Made by a program: the position numbers and the translations under genes | Origin: Maratus speciosus | Lineage: Eukaryota; Arthropoda; Arachnida; Araneae; Salticidae | NCBI GenBank assembly: GCA_963932465.1 | Contig: OZ010795.1 | Coordinates: 524,649,451 to 524,713,450, forward strand | Reading direction: 5' to 3' | Length of the DNA stretch: 64,000 nucleotides | In this document: one piece after another, positions 35,075 to 47,724 of the stretch | Layout of the letters: each line of letters begins with the position of its first letter | Numbering within the stretch: position 1 is the stretch's first letter | The notes under the pieces: generated by a model | Databases searched by the model: none | Told to the model about the DNA's origin: nothing | What the model saw: only the letters and a program-made list of their open reading frames with translations

Positions 35075-35814
35075 TCTGTCTGTAAGTCTTTTTTTTTTTT
35101 TTTAACATGAATAACTTTACTGGGGAATTGACACTATCCGAAAAAACTATAATCAAGGTACCGATATTGAATAACTGATTATTCCTATATTACCGATTAT
35201 AACCGATTATTGGATTTTAACACTATGCAGGCCACAAACAGTGTTTCCAAATCTGCCTGCTTTTTTATTCCGAAATTTCGAGTTCACACAAGAAAGTTTT
35301 TAATATTAAATTTCATTTGTTTAATCACGAATTATCTATCTATGTTATAAAGAAAAAACATATCTGTGCGTAATGCTAACGTCATTATTTGAATGGTAGC
35401 ACTTCATGATCAAATTTCGGTTTTGCAATTTTCGCTACTTCAATTATTTAATTTTCTATTAATAGTGCATTAATCAATTTTCTCAAGCTAGAATATCGGT
35501 TTTTAGTATGCTATCAATTCTGCAGTAAACATTTTCACCAGCATAACTGAATTTCCACCTCCAAGAGTAAAAACATATTAATTTTAATATAATATTCATT
35601 CAGTTAATTTATAAAGTCTGTCTGTAAGTCTTTTTTTTTAAATTAAATAACCGATTATTCCTATATTACCGATTATAATTGATTATTGGATTTTAACGCT
35701 ATGCAGGCTGCAAACAGTGTTGCCAAATCTGCCAGTTTTTTTATTCCGAAATTTCGAGTTCACACCAGAAAGTTTTTAATATTAGATTTCCTTTATTTAA
35801 TCACGAAATATCTA
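35075..35814. repeat. ~475-545-bp tandem duplication containing a truncated Helitron A end
   Basis: GTCTGTCTGTAAGTCTTTTT occurs at 35073 and 35616; GATTATTCCTATATTACCGA at 35178 and 35653; GAAATTTCGAGTTCACAC at 35270 and 35746. The first copy carries a truncated Helitron family A 5' end (35339-35460), so the duplication postdates the Helitron insertion. Confidence 0.75.
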
Positions 35815-36827
35815 TCTATGTTATAGAGAAAAAACATATATGTGCGTAATGCTAACGTCATTTTTTGAATGGTAGTATTTCACGATCAAACTTCGGTTTT
35901 GCACAATTCGCTACTGAAATTATTTAATTTTCTAATCATCGTACATTTTTAATTTTTATACCATCGTAGAGGGAAAAAAATCTACTTTCAAATTCAATTT
36001 GTTTGAAAACTGTATCATAATTGAAGGATTTATCATGTTTTTAAAAATAATTTTGAAGCATGAATTTTTGTAATTTATCTCTATCATGTGCTGGCTCCAT
36101 TACATAATAATAATAAACATTTTGCATGTAAAGGAATAAAAAATTTTTAGCAATTTATTTCTGCCTAATTTGTTTTGCGAAATTAAAACCTCCTCTATAA
36201 ATAAATAAAATAAAACCCCACAAATTTCCGTACATGTAATCAAACAATTTAAATTTTTACACCGCCAAATAGGGAACGAAAACTTTCAAATGAAATTTGT
36301 TTGCAAACTGCATCTGAGTTTACTCATTGTTTATGGTTTTAAAAACAATTTTCAAGCAGAAAATGTTTTTAATTTTATCGCATGGAGTTCGATTCTGAAA
36401 TATTAATCCGTTTGCCCTTAAAACAATGTAAAGAGTTCAGTATTTTCGCACGCTGTTAATATTCCATAAAAAAATTAAATTCCTCTATAAATAAATAAAA
36501 TTATATAAAACAAAATTTTAACATACATATAATTGAACTATGCGCTTAAAACACTGAAATTATCAGAATAAAAAAGGCTGTCATAAGTAGCAAAATCTTG
36601 AGGTAATAACTCTTAGCATGCAGCTAATACGAAAACATCGCTTTTGATAAATTTGAAAACTTTATTTTATTGCATTATTGATATTTTTCATGTAAGAACA
36701 TTTTTTGGTGTTAGTAGGAAATCTAAAAAGTATATATAATATAAAAAAATAAATAGAATTTTCAGTTTAAAAAGTTGTTTTCACGTGTACATTCCGTAAC
36801 CCGGGAAGACCTTCTTAAATCACCTAG
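35815..36827 (+). mobile_element. Non-autonomous Helitron-like element, family A copy 2
   Basis: Starts A|TCTATGTTATAGAG and ends ...GTAACCCGGGAAG...CACCTAG|T. The 3' hairpin is mutated relative to copy 1. 1013 bp, non-coding. Internal duplication around TTTTACACCGCCAAATAG / ATACCATCGTAGAGG. It supplies the empty site for the nested B element of copy 1. Confidence 0.7.
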
Positions 36828-37200
36828 TTATTATAATAAACAAAATAGCTATTCAAACTTTCTGGGGAGAATTTCGATTTTCTTAACAACAGTTTTATAA
36901 ATAACGCATAAATGCATCAATCGGCCTGTATAATGTTAATGACTACTCGAAAACGTTTCCGAAAATCAGTGACTGGAAAATAATCTTTATATGTATATAT
37001 ATATATATATATAAATGCTTCTTTAAATCGCAGAAAAAAATAATTGGTTTCTCATGTTTCTTCTGTTGAAGAATACTACTTTAGAATTGTAACTGACTCG
37101 TAAGGGTTTGTTGTATAGCTTCGTGCGTGGCTATATTTTATTTCCCTATATTAAAAAGCATTTATCTTTTATTTTACAGTATAATGTCCCTTGTGATGTA

Positions 37201-38204
37201 CAGTTATGGATAAAAAAATAAACACCCACTATAACCACTGCAACTTAGGGGAATGTATTATTTCCTGTATTATGACCATTTCATTCCTTAACCTACGATT
37301 TACTTTTAACAGCTCCACGGTTTGGCAAATCCATAGCTACCAGTAAAATTTAATAGAGATTTTCGCCTTGTTTAATCATGGAATTTCGACGATTAAATTA
37401 AACTATATTTACTGTGAAATTTTAGTGGTAAGAAGAATTTACATTTGGCTCGATCATCAAACGCGGGCTATGCCCGTCATTGTAGGTTAAGGGGTTAATG
37501 TTTCGACTGTTGCCAGCCCAAATGTTTGAATAAAAAGAGTAAAATACATTTTTTTTTTCACATTTTGATTTTCTGCACATCATAGACGGACCCTTAAACC
37601 ATCATTTTGACTTTTTTAATCATAATTCGAAAATTACTTGGAAGAAAATTTTGAAATAGAGAATTTGCGTAAATCAAGATATAATAAGTATAATTCTATC
37701 AAAAAGAAAAAAAAAACAACTGTAGGTTGCAACTCATATTTTTTAATATTAATTTCATAATTCATAATCCCTATTACACATTTAAAATTATAAATTCAAT
37801 GTATTTATGTTTGGGTTAATTATGACCAACAAAAATTATTACATTAGTATTATAATTTCAGTTGAATATTAATAAAAACTTGAAAATGTAATTTAACATT
37901 AGAAGCCTTGAAGTTTAAATGTTTATACTTCAAAAACTTATCATCCAAAGGATTTGAAATTTCGTTTCTAGGCATGGTTTAAACTGAAGATTAAAATTAT
38001 CTTGTCAAAACTGGGTGTTTTCATTGAAAAAACAAAGTTTGGTCTAGTTTTTATTTGTAGACGCACCCCTAAGCAAATTTGATATACATCATTTAAAAGT
38101 AGATTTTATTTCAAATCGTTTGATATCAGAAACTTTCAACTGTTATAATTAGTTGCAGAGACAGTAGGGGGTGTTTTCTATTTATTTTATTTTTTTCACG
38201 ACTC
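37201..38204. mobile_element. Tc1-like non-autonomous element, ~1 kb
   Basis: CAGTTATGGATAAAAAAATA and, inverted, TATTTTTTTCACGACTC... form ~40-bp ends including AACACCC/GGGTGTT, flanked by TA. Its interior has no transposase. A TTAA MITE is nested at 37292-37496. Confidence 0.6.
37292..37496. mobile_element. 205-bp TTAA MITE nested in the Tc1-like element
   Basis: TTAA at 37288-37291 and 37497-37500 flank CCTACGATTTAC and the inverted ATTGTAGG. The interior is partly palindromic and is related to 6270-6420 inside the pogo-like MITE (CTACCAGTAAAATTTAATAG against ATTTACTGGTAAGTTTTAG). Confidence 0.55.
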
Positions 38205-38373
38205 TACATAATGTAATGCATTACCCCTAAAATTACAATTTTTATTCATACATTGTACTATGATGCGCAATTATACTACTAAAATATTGTTGGAGAAAAT
38301 TATTATGAACAAAAACAGAGTAGGTCTTGCAGGTATATGGATTAACGTATGTCTTTGCATATTTCTAAAAGCA

Positions 38374-38415
<42 letters not shown>

Positions 38416-38961
38416 CTTAAAGCATTTGAGTATTTTTTCACGAATTTGGTAATAGTAGTTATTAAACTATGTGCGATAATTGTATTTTTAAATGTACAGA
38501 TTCATTATCGCGACCATATACTTGCTAATTATATCCCTCTGCTTCTTCATCCAAAATATCCGTTCTATATAATGGAAGGTTACGTTAACCAAATTACAAG
38601 GCGGTGTAAAACATATCGACAAAACTTAATTTTTCAGACTTTTTAAAATGGAGGTGTTACATACATGAGTAAAAATGGCAATATCTGTAAGAAAAGTCTT
38701 TTTTTTTAATCAGAATTTATAAGAATATATATTTAAAAAATTCTATTTATATATTCTTATCAGTAGACGTGCTGCGAATTAAACACGAAGATATAACATA
38801 ATTTTGATTTTCTTTATCAAAAAAGATGCAAATTACACACTCATCTAAAGAATATCCAGTACCCTATATATACATATTTATTTTATAATTTTAGTGATAA
38901 ACGCATTTATAAGATTCCGTAAGAATACAATAATTTGAATTGAACTGTATATATATTAAGA
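38205..38961. other. A+T-rich; 39-nt poly-A at 38375-38413
   Basis: A 128-codon + frame (38260-38646) exists only because the poly-A run reads as lysines; flanking composition is noncoding. No other feature. Confidence 0.55.
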
Positions 38962-39960
38962 GCTCTGCTCGCCAACCCCGCAAATTTGTTGTTCAGGCAC
39001 CGAAGACTCTAAAAACATGCCAATTTGATCTGGTTTAAAAAGATTACGGAACATTGAATTGTAATTACTGGTTTTTGCAAATGGCGATCTCCCTGTAAAC
39101 AATTTTCTATTTACTTCCTTTTGGTTGGGAAATTTTAAGGCCGAATTAGCTGCCGTTCAGAGATCCAATGGCTGTTTCCGTCTGTGATTAAATAAGATCA
39201 GTTAAACATTTGAAAATAAGCTAATATAAAATGAATTATGTAAGCAGAGGCTTTGCATCCCTTTGTATTTCTTTTGTATTTTTTAAGAACGCTACAAGAA
39301 AGTTGTTTTTAATAAGACATTTTAAATGTATCGTTTTAAATGTGACGCAATTTTCACGAAAGTTTTAATTTATTTTTAATATTCACATAAAAAATACTTT
39401 TGTTGCTAGAAATGAAATATTATTTGCGCTGTCTTAGAGCTCACAACAATAGTTCAAAGAACATATAAAAATGTGAAATGAATGTATCGTGTAAATATAT
39501 TTTAAAATTTAATCTATTTTGGAATATTATTATTTGATCATTTTAAATAGGACGTAATTCCTCCCATTTACTGCCGTTAACGCATATTAATGTATTTTGT
39601 ATTTTAAAATGTTCTTTCTCTTTTGAAATTCACACGTAAATACCTTCGTTGCCAGAAAGGAAATATTTTTATTTGCGCTGCGTTAGAATTGGCAACAATA
39701 GCTAAAAAGATCATCTACAAATGTGAAATAAATGTGTCGTGTAAATATATTTTTTAATTTAAACCGTTAGGCAATATTATTGTTTGGTCATTTTAAATAT
39801 TACGCAATTTGCTCCATTTACTTCTTTAATGCATATTAATCTATATATTATTTAAAAATTTTCTTTCTCCTTTAAAATTCACGTGTAAATAAAGTTTTTT
39901 ATGACGTAATTTTCAGTATTTTCCTGTTTTTAATACATGATCATTTTATTCTCAATTGAA
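38962..39960 (-). mobile_element. Helitron-like element, family C copy 3 with ~240-bp tandem repeats
   Basis: The minus-strand 3' end GGGGTTGGCGAGCAGAGCTC matches copies 1 and 2, as does the next ~250 bp. Further in, three tandem units of about 240 bp run from ~39330 to ~39950 (GTGTCGTGTAAATATATTTT, GACGTAATTCCTCCCATTTA/TACGCAATTTGCTCCATTTA). The 5' end is not defined. Confidence 0.6.
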
Positions 39961-40463
39961 ACTGTTTTTCTGTTTATAATAGTCAAGTGTAAATATGTAT
40001 TTTTTTAATTTGAAGGAAATATTATTCTTTGCGCTGTTTTTACAACTGACAACAATTTAAAATAATAATATTTTGTAAAATATGTAAAAAATATCTCTCG
40101 AAATGCAGAAAATTTAATTTTAAAAGTAAAATAAACCCCAAAAAATTACTCGAATTAAAAAAAATAAATGTAGTCTGCACACTGCGAGCTTCTAATGTAT
40201 TATCTTTCGACAAAAATATTAAATTGCTATGCAAAATGTTTGCTCATTTAAAACTTTTTTATGGAACCATTTTTACCAAATTTAACAATAAATATCTCTT
40301 AAAATAGTTGTTCGATTTAAAAACTGTCTGCATCAGCGTGTTTATCAAATACTTCTCTATAACAGCACCCATTTTAATATTTTTGTATGCAGTAGTTTTC
40401 TTAATATTAACAAAGAAAACTCCCGGTCACAAAAAATTCATTGACAGCGGCGATGACAAAATT

Positions 40464-40503
<40 letters not shown>

Positions 40504-41325
40504 AGAGATATAAAAGTTAATTATAAAATGATATATAATCAGGGGGAAAAGTGCAATGAAATTCAAATGATATAGTAAAGAGAGCCATAAATAACAGACT
40601 TGTCTCAAATACAGAGGTTTAAGATTCATGAATGGATAGCAGTGCTACCATGAAAAACACTTGAAAACAAATTCAGACTCTGTAATTATTTAAGAGAATA
40701 TCTGACGTGAATGACGTGGAAAAAATATATATATTATATTTGTTCTATAAATTGTAGAAATTATAAATCACATCCTTAGACATACTAGAAATGTAAAAAT
40801 ATAAAAAAAAAAATTCTTACATATCGTATAGATTTCATTATTCCACAGAAAAAGGCTACCATGCTATTAAAAATACAGGTTTTCATCAGATCGCAGAAAT
40901 AAAGCTGCACGGAGCAAAGTCAATACTTCAAAAATTAAGTTCCCAGAAATACTGTGCTGCTGCTGAATTCTGGTAACCACATATATTCACGTGAAATCTG
41001 TGAAGTGGAAAATGTCCCCAATGAAAAAATGGAGTGCGTCTGTGAGCTAGACTTACGACCCTGTCATTATGTTTCAAACATATGTGTAAATTTACAAACC
41101 AATACAAACTTCGACATTGTTATGTCTGTTAAATAGAAACTGCATCCTGCTTGAACTGCGTTTTTGTCTATAATTTTCCTCGTACAGGAGAAAATCAAAA
41201 ATAACATTCAAAGTACGAAGTTTAATTAATGTTAATCTTTCCGGCAAGCCCTTGCTATAATTTCGAGTTACAATGACCGGATAACGACCAAAATACAGGG
41301 TTGTTCAGAGCTATATGTCATAAAT
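39961..41325. other. A+T-rich; 32-nt poly-T at 40467-40498
   Basis: No element ends are visible. A 60-codon + frame (40954-41136) is preceded by a reasonable acceptor (TTCCCAG at 40941-40947) and contains ECVCELDLRPC; too little to call an exon. Confidence 0.4.
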
Positions 41326-41709
41326 GAAGAGTTGAGTGGAAGAACATGTTATGCTATATTTTCTATTTAAAAAAAAATTCATCTTTTGGATGAAAGCGTT
41401 ATGAGATATACTATCATATGGTGAAGCTAAAATACTAAGATTCTATTTAGTCTTGAAGATTTAAGACATTATTCATTAATATTTAATATTTTAATATTTA
41501 ATAACATCAAAAATATTAATAATTTTTAATGTCTGAAAATTAAATACGAATAAGTTTTTCTGAGAGAGTTTAGTACCATACCTGTTAATATTTTAAACAC
41601 ATGGTATCAAACAGAAAATAAATCATTAAAATTTACAGCCAAAACTTTCACTTCAAATTTCTTCAAATGTAATTTTTGTTACTTAACATGTTCTTCCACT
41701 TAGCTCTTC
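41326..41709. mobile_element. 384-bp MITE with GAAGAG...CTCTTC inverted ends
   Basis: GAAGAGTTGAGTGGAAGAAC at the left matches, inverted, GTTCTTCCACTTAGCTCTTC at the right, extending through ATGTTA. Flanks share AAAT. A+T-rich, non-coding. Confidence 0.65.
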
Positions 41710-41710
41710 A

Positions 41711-42176
41711 AATGTAAAGGCAGGTAAAAGGGACCTAAATAAGTAGATTTCGTATAAGGATGTGGGTGTGTAAATACAACGTTCAGGCAGTAGAAGGCGC
41801 TATTGATACAGGCGAATGAAAGCAGGTCGCTGAATTGAATCGTCCTTCTCCGCTCGGATTTTGGGAAACATGCATCGTTAAACGAATGCTGAGTTTGCCG
41901 ACATGCATTTCATGTATGGGGCTACACAAGGAAATGGAGCGAATATGAAGCATTTCCTTTCTCAGCCCCATACATGAAATGCATTTCAGAAAGCTCCACG
42001 CTGGTGTAACGATACATATTGCTCGAAATCTGTGCGGAAAATGACTATTCAAGTCAGAGAATCTCTTTCATCCGCCTAACTCAACAGCGACCTCTACGGC
42101 ATCAACGCTACATTTCCGCATCCACATTCCTATACGAAATCTGTTTATTTAGGTTCCTTCCACCTGCCTTTACATT
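41711..42176. mobile_element. Foldback element, ~225-bp arms with a transposase N-terminus in each
   Basis: Arms begin AATGTAAAGGCAGGT and run ~225 bp each with a 14-bp centre. At the inner end of both arms ATGCATTTCATGTATGGGGC reads MHFMYGA in outward-to-inward direction, which resembles the start of HTH-bearing transposase-like ORFs (EMHFMYG...GN) of arthropod Tc1/mariner-type elements. So the element looks like a head-to-head duplication of a transposon 5' end. ORFs on both strands here are otherwise shadows. Confidence 0.65.
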
Positions 42177-42280
42177 TTTAGCAATAGTTCTAAAGCAACC
42201 AGTGCATATAGATATATATTCTTTTTTCTTCCTTTTTAATCCTCATAAGGTAGTACATTGGACTATACAATTTAAACTAG

Positions 42281-44572
42281 TAAATCTGCAGATCAGGAGC
42301 CTCAACGTCAGCTCTGCAAGTCCTTGTTTTTAGACACACTTTGGTAATATTCAGTTTCCTGCAAACCGCAATTTACAGTTTCCAAATTATGTAATTATTT
42401 ATAAGAATAAAAAATACGAAGTTTTCAGACATTAGAAGCATTAAATTAAAAACGTTATGGAAAGATATTTCGAAATTTTCATGAGCTGTTAATTCTGGTA
42501 TCTATTTTAAATAACAAAGTAGATTTCTTCAGGGAGGCGGAGCCCCCCTGAACCCTCCGTGGTCTTATTAATTTACATACGTAACTTTTTATTGATTGCG
42601 CTAATGGTTAGCGCAAATCTTAGATTTCTTTTTACACTTCCGAGAAAACAGAAAAGGATTTACATTGACGCAATTATATTAAACGTTTAGGTTTTATGAA
42701 TGAAAATGTAATTTCCTTTAAAAATAAAATAATTTTCATTCATATTTTCTGAAAAGAGGCGGCATTAAGAAGTAACGCCCGTCAAAAAACATTTTTTCAG
42801 GCAATCTAGTTAATGCTTGGTTTTTAAGGATGAAAATATTTATTTCCCGATACAATGACGTCATTTTCGACAGCGATAATTTTGCGGTGCATAATTTTGA
42901 TATTTACTATGTATTTGCTCTTCAAAAGTTTTTTTTTCTCATTGGAATTTTCGATTAAGAATTAACATTTCTGTTAGCTGTGTGCAGACGATAAACCATG
43001 AGATATTAGTAACATTTTTTTTTTTTAATAATAAGAATTAATATCATAACACAAGCCCTTTTTATTTCAACCTCAAAGCGTATTTGTTTTATTTTTGATA
43101 TATGAGATCAAATTCACCTTCTTTTCGTATTTTCACTTTATTTCTAATATGAAGGTGTATTCATGTCTATTTTTTATTTCATTTTCCTCTCGCACATAAA
43201 AATCTTTCAAATCAACTGTTTAGGATAAATTTTTATTCCGGGATTGAATTTTCGTGGCAACGGCAAAAAAAAGAAAAATGATTGTTAAATTTCATAGCAA
43301 AATGTCGATTTATTCCTTATGAAAATAATGAACTTTTTAATTTAAAAGAAAAATATTTGAACAAAATAAATAGAACATAGTCTTTCTTTATTTCTGTGGT
43401 AAATTCCATCTATATGTAAAGACACAAAGGCATTAATTCGTCCCTTTTGACTTTGATTTAACTTCAAACAATTACACATACTTTCACATTTACGATATTT
43501 TTAGGTGTAGTTCGCTGCTAGGTAACAGTTAAAAGATAATAAAAACAATTAAATATGTGCTTAAAAAGAAAATTTATATTAAAAAAAATATTTTATATTA
43601 TTGAAACACATATATAAAATCCCTCCTTAAAAGTTATACAACGAATTTAAAAACTCTGACAAATGTATACACAACATTTCAAACTACTATGAATAATGTA
43701 TGGTTCTAATTAGGAAATTTCATCATCCTTAATTTAGCATTTAAATCCTTTAATCATATGAGCCATTTCTTTTCAACAAATAAAAATGGAAAAATCGTCT
43801 GAATTGCTATAGGAAAGCATTAAGTCGCAAAATAAAATGTTCTATATATTCCGAAAAAATGAACCAAATTTAACCAAAAACTATACAGCTAAATCCGGGG
43901 ATTTCACCAACATGCATCCTTAATTTTAAGATAATCGGATGCTTTTTACGGCAGTTATCGCGAAACAGACAGACAGACTAACGGAAACCAAAACTTTTCG
44001 TGTCTCCAGAGTAAGCCTTCACTGACGTTTCGGCAACTAGTAAATCTGCAGATCAAGAGCCTCAACGTCATCTTTGCAAGTCATTGTTTTTTAACACTCA
44101 TTGCATAATATTCAACTTCCTACAAATCGCTTTTTAAAGTTTTCAAATTACATAAATATTTATGAGCATACAAGATACTTCGTAAAGTTTCAGAAATTAA
44201 AAGTGTTAAACAAGTGGTTGTACATTGATGTTCTGAAATTCTGATGAGCTACTTATTCTGGTAACTTTTTAAATCAAAAATTGCATTTCTTCAGGGGGGC
44301 TCTGCCCCCCTGAACCCTCCGTAGTCTATTTAAATTTACATTCGTAATTTTTTATTGATTGTGCGGATGGTTATAGTATATCTTAGATTTATTTTTTTTT
44401 ACGCTGTGATTTATAAGGATAAGCATAAGTTTTTTTTATAAATTAATAAAATTTAAATTTAAAATAAAATATTCATGTTAACCGTACACAGACAATAAAT
44501 CTTGAAGTAACGCCAAAAATGTAACCTTAAAATCCGCTACATTCGGCACAACACAAAGACCTGCTTAAAAGG

Positions 44573-44604
<32 letters not shown>

Positions 44605-45777
44605 GGATGAAGTCAAAGAATTTGGTCCCTGTTCCACGTGCTTGTTTTGTTTGGGCCGAATGAGGGCATTTAAATCTGAGCGATAACGCACATCGTATTG
44701 CAAACTGTTTTTACGGCTTACTGCATCTCCATCTATCGCTTTCCTCCGTGAATAATAGTTAATTTTATTTTACCCAAGATCTTTTTATTCCAGCATCTTT
44801 GTTTTCGATAAATGACGTCTAATTCACCTACTATGCGTACTTACTCAAAACTTTTCATCTTGTTATATTAAGAAATACTCGAGAGTTTCCTTTTTATTTT
44901 TAATATGCAGCCATATTAATTTTTCTATTCTTAATTTTATTTTTCATTTTCCTGTTTCACGACAAAACATTTCAATTGAAAATTGTTTAAAAGAAAATAT
45001 TATTCCGGGTTTTGATTTTCTTGGCAACAATTAAAGAAATATTGGTAAATGTTATGGGAAAATGTTACGTTATTCTCTATGAAAATAATGAACTTTTGTA
45101 TTTTTAAGCAAAATATTTCAATAAAATAAATGAAATATTGCCTATTTTTATTTCTGGGCTAAAATCCATCGATGTGCAAAGATACAAATGCATTAATTCA
45201 TCCGTTTTGACGTTGGCTTTACTCAAGCATTATACACGCAATTATACTAATATTATTAGGACCTAATACGTTGCTAGGCAACAGAGAATGAAAAGAAAAA
45301 AAAATGAAATATGCATTATGTCAATTTGATAAAACAAAATCCTTTATATTATTGGAAAACATGCATAAAATTCCCCCCAATATTATAAACCTAATTAAAA
45401 AAATCTCGCAAATATATTGACATAATTTATTGGAATAATTTAATAATGTTATTTAAAAATTTCAGCATAAAAAATTTACCATTTAAATCCATTTTTCATA
45501 TGAGCCATTTCTTTCAACAAATGAAAATCTGAAAATCGTCTGACTTGCCATTGAAAAGCATTATAGAGCAAAATAAAATGTTCCATATTTCCCGAACGAA
45601 TGAACCAAATTTAACCAAAAACTATACAGCTAAATCCGGGTACCTCATCAACATGCCCAGTGAATTTCAAGCCGATCGGATGCTTTTTGAGGCAGTTATC
45701 GCGGAACAGACAGACAGACTAACGGAAACCAAAACTTTTCGTGTCTCCACAGTAAGCCTTCACTGACGTTTCGGCAA
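42281..45777. repeat. 1.76-kb tandem pair with conserved G+C hairpin (family D)
   Basis: TAAATCTGCAGATCA follows CTAG at 42281 and at 44041; each unit ends in TTCACTGACGTTTCGGCAA (44035, 45776). Both contain the hairpin TTCAGGGGGGC/GCCCCCCTGAA (42528-42552, 44290-44314) followed by CCCTCCGT, and a terminal GAACAGACAGACAGACTAAC segment. The CTAG|T joint and head-to-tail layout would suit Helitron-like rolling circle products, but no TC start is seen. A 73-codon frame at 45545 is broken in the other copy. Confidence 0.75.
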
Positions 45778-45855
45778 TAATATTTGGTTTATGTCATGTT
45801 TGTAATTTCATAATTATTTGTCAATTTTATCACTTTTCAATGGTATTATTGTACA

Positions 45856-45900
<45 letters not shown>

Positions 45901-46769
45901 TGCTATTTAGTTAATTCAATCTCTTTTCATCCAAAAACTTGCGCTTTCATTCAAAACCGGATGTTGAAAATTTTAACAGGTTAAATATTTCCTCCTTGTG
46001 TATGTAAAAGATAGTAAAGAAGTAATACTCCACAGAGAATTTCTTTCGTCAGAAATTTAATAGCTTCAAGCATCATGTTAATATTAATTCAATAAGATTC
46101 CCTTTGAAAAACAACTCTCTTAAGAAAAAAAAATGTATTCCCAATTCCATCGTTAATAACTTTCCTTCTATAAATAGCCCCTAAAACATGAGATTTAATG
46201 GCATGTATTAGAGTTAATCTTAATAAGATATTTTAAAATTTTGCAATCAGCAAAACGTTTCTGATGACGGATAAAAAAAAAAAAAAAAAGAAAAAAAAAT
46301 CTAAAGCATTAAATGAAAGTAATTAGCATTTCATTTTATCATTTTATTAAAAAAAAATCATTTCGTTTTAATTATCTCACGTGTTATTAAATTTATACAT
46401 GCATTGGCATATTTGAAATTTTATATAGAAATTTAATTCTGCCAGGTGTAATTTTTGTGATAAAAAAAGTAATTTTAAAATCCTGAAAAGAATATGGAGT
46501 TGCTTCATATTTCTTTAACATTAAAACTTAGTTAATAATCTAAGAATATATCTTCTGTAAGAAAATAGTTTATAAAGAAAAATCTTTATTTTCAAATTTA
46601 TGGTAAAAAATATGTATATATTTATTTATTTTTTAGTTTCTATTGAAAATAATTTAAAGTGAAAATGGATTAGTGAAATTAAAGCGAGTAAAAAATATTT
46701 TACTAAATGTTTTAATGCACGGTGCAAATAACCATAAAAGCTTATTTTTGAGTTCGTTATCTTTCGAGT

Positions 46770-46803
<34 letters not shown>

Positions 46804-47187
46804 AAACGGTAAAATTTCGTTTGAAAAATGTTTGAAGAAATTTTTTTTAGCATATTTACATTGGTTTTGTTAACATATTTCATATGCTAGTTTGAAGGAA
46901 CTCAGATTATATTCATATTCAATTTTAAACACACGATTTGAAGATTATTATTATTTACTTGTAAATGAACTAGGCTAAAATAGTAAAATTTTAAAACATT
47001 TATAATATTACAATGTATGGTTCCCATAACGCTACGTTTACGAAAATAAGGACGCTTCAGCTAACAATTATCCGTTCTGACAATTTGCTAGTTTTTAAGA
47101 GAAACTAAAAAACAAAAAAATGTTTCTATTTTTGGCCAAGACTTCAAGAATTTCCCCCAATAAAACACTAAAAATTATCTTTATAAC
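45778..47187. other. A+T-rich; (TA)n at 45860-45893
   Basis: Contains (TA)n at 45860-45893 and A runs at 46273-46289 and 46772-46802. No gene or element ends identified. Confidence 0.5.
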
Positions 47188-47617
47188 TTACGCCCATATT
47201 TTCGCGTGCTTGTCTTGCAGCAGTTTTTCTCTACCTATGTAAGACGAATTCTGTGATTTCCAAAGTCTGAAAACCATTCTCAATTTTAGACACCGAGAAC
47301 AATGGCAGATAACATCAATTAGTGGATTGTGCTCATCAAAATCAATTATGCCGATGTCACTACCGACACTATAGATTCCATTAATGTCATCTATATTTTG
47401 CATTTCCTTCATTGTACTTGTTGCTTTCCGGAACCGATGAAATGTGCTTCTCATCGAATATTGCGAGGTGCTCTCGCAAAAGTAGCTTGACACTGTTCTT
47501 GGGCGTATGTTTCCCGTTAATAGCAAAATAATGTGTAGAATGCATCTCCTTGAAACATCTATCCGATGAGTATTATTATATGACCTGTGTTCCCGCAATT
47601 TGGAATTAAAAGTTTAT
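47188..47617 (-). CDS. Candidate exon or gene fragment of unknown identity
   Basis: An open frame of about 143 codons between stops reads on the minus strand, in a patch of clearly higher G+C than its surroundings. It opens after a TAA near 47618 and ends TAA at 47188; a good donor (GGC|GTAAGT) overlaps the end at ~47191-47197. There is no in-frame ATG until well inside (Met near codon 50-60). Content includes MKEMQNIDDINGIYSVGSDI and a CHCSRC motif. A different-frame ATG (MATPNNKLLIPNCGNTGH) lies just upstream. I recognise no family. It may be a real internal exon, a decayed gene or part of an unclassified transposon. Confidence 0.3.
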
Positions 47618-47724
47618 TATTTGGTGTCGCCATGATTTGTTTTAAAACAGTAACTAGACCAGTCAGTTGTATTGTATAAATACAAATAATTCATTAAATG
47701 AAAATTCCTCTAGCACTAATACGT

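Noticed and set aside
38260..38646. 128-codon + ORF with a poly-lysine run
   Set aside because: The frame is held open by a 39-nt poly-A; flanks have noncoding composition and no splice signals.
41783..42333. 89- and 104-codon ORFs on opposite strands
   Set aside because: Generated by the palindromic arms of the foldback element; only the short MHFMYGA start seems meaningful.
45545..45766. 73-codon ORF containing AEQTDRLTE
   Set aside because: Lies in the 1.76-kb repeat; the frame is broken in the other copy, so it is not maintained as coding.
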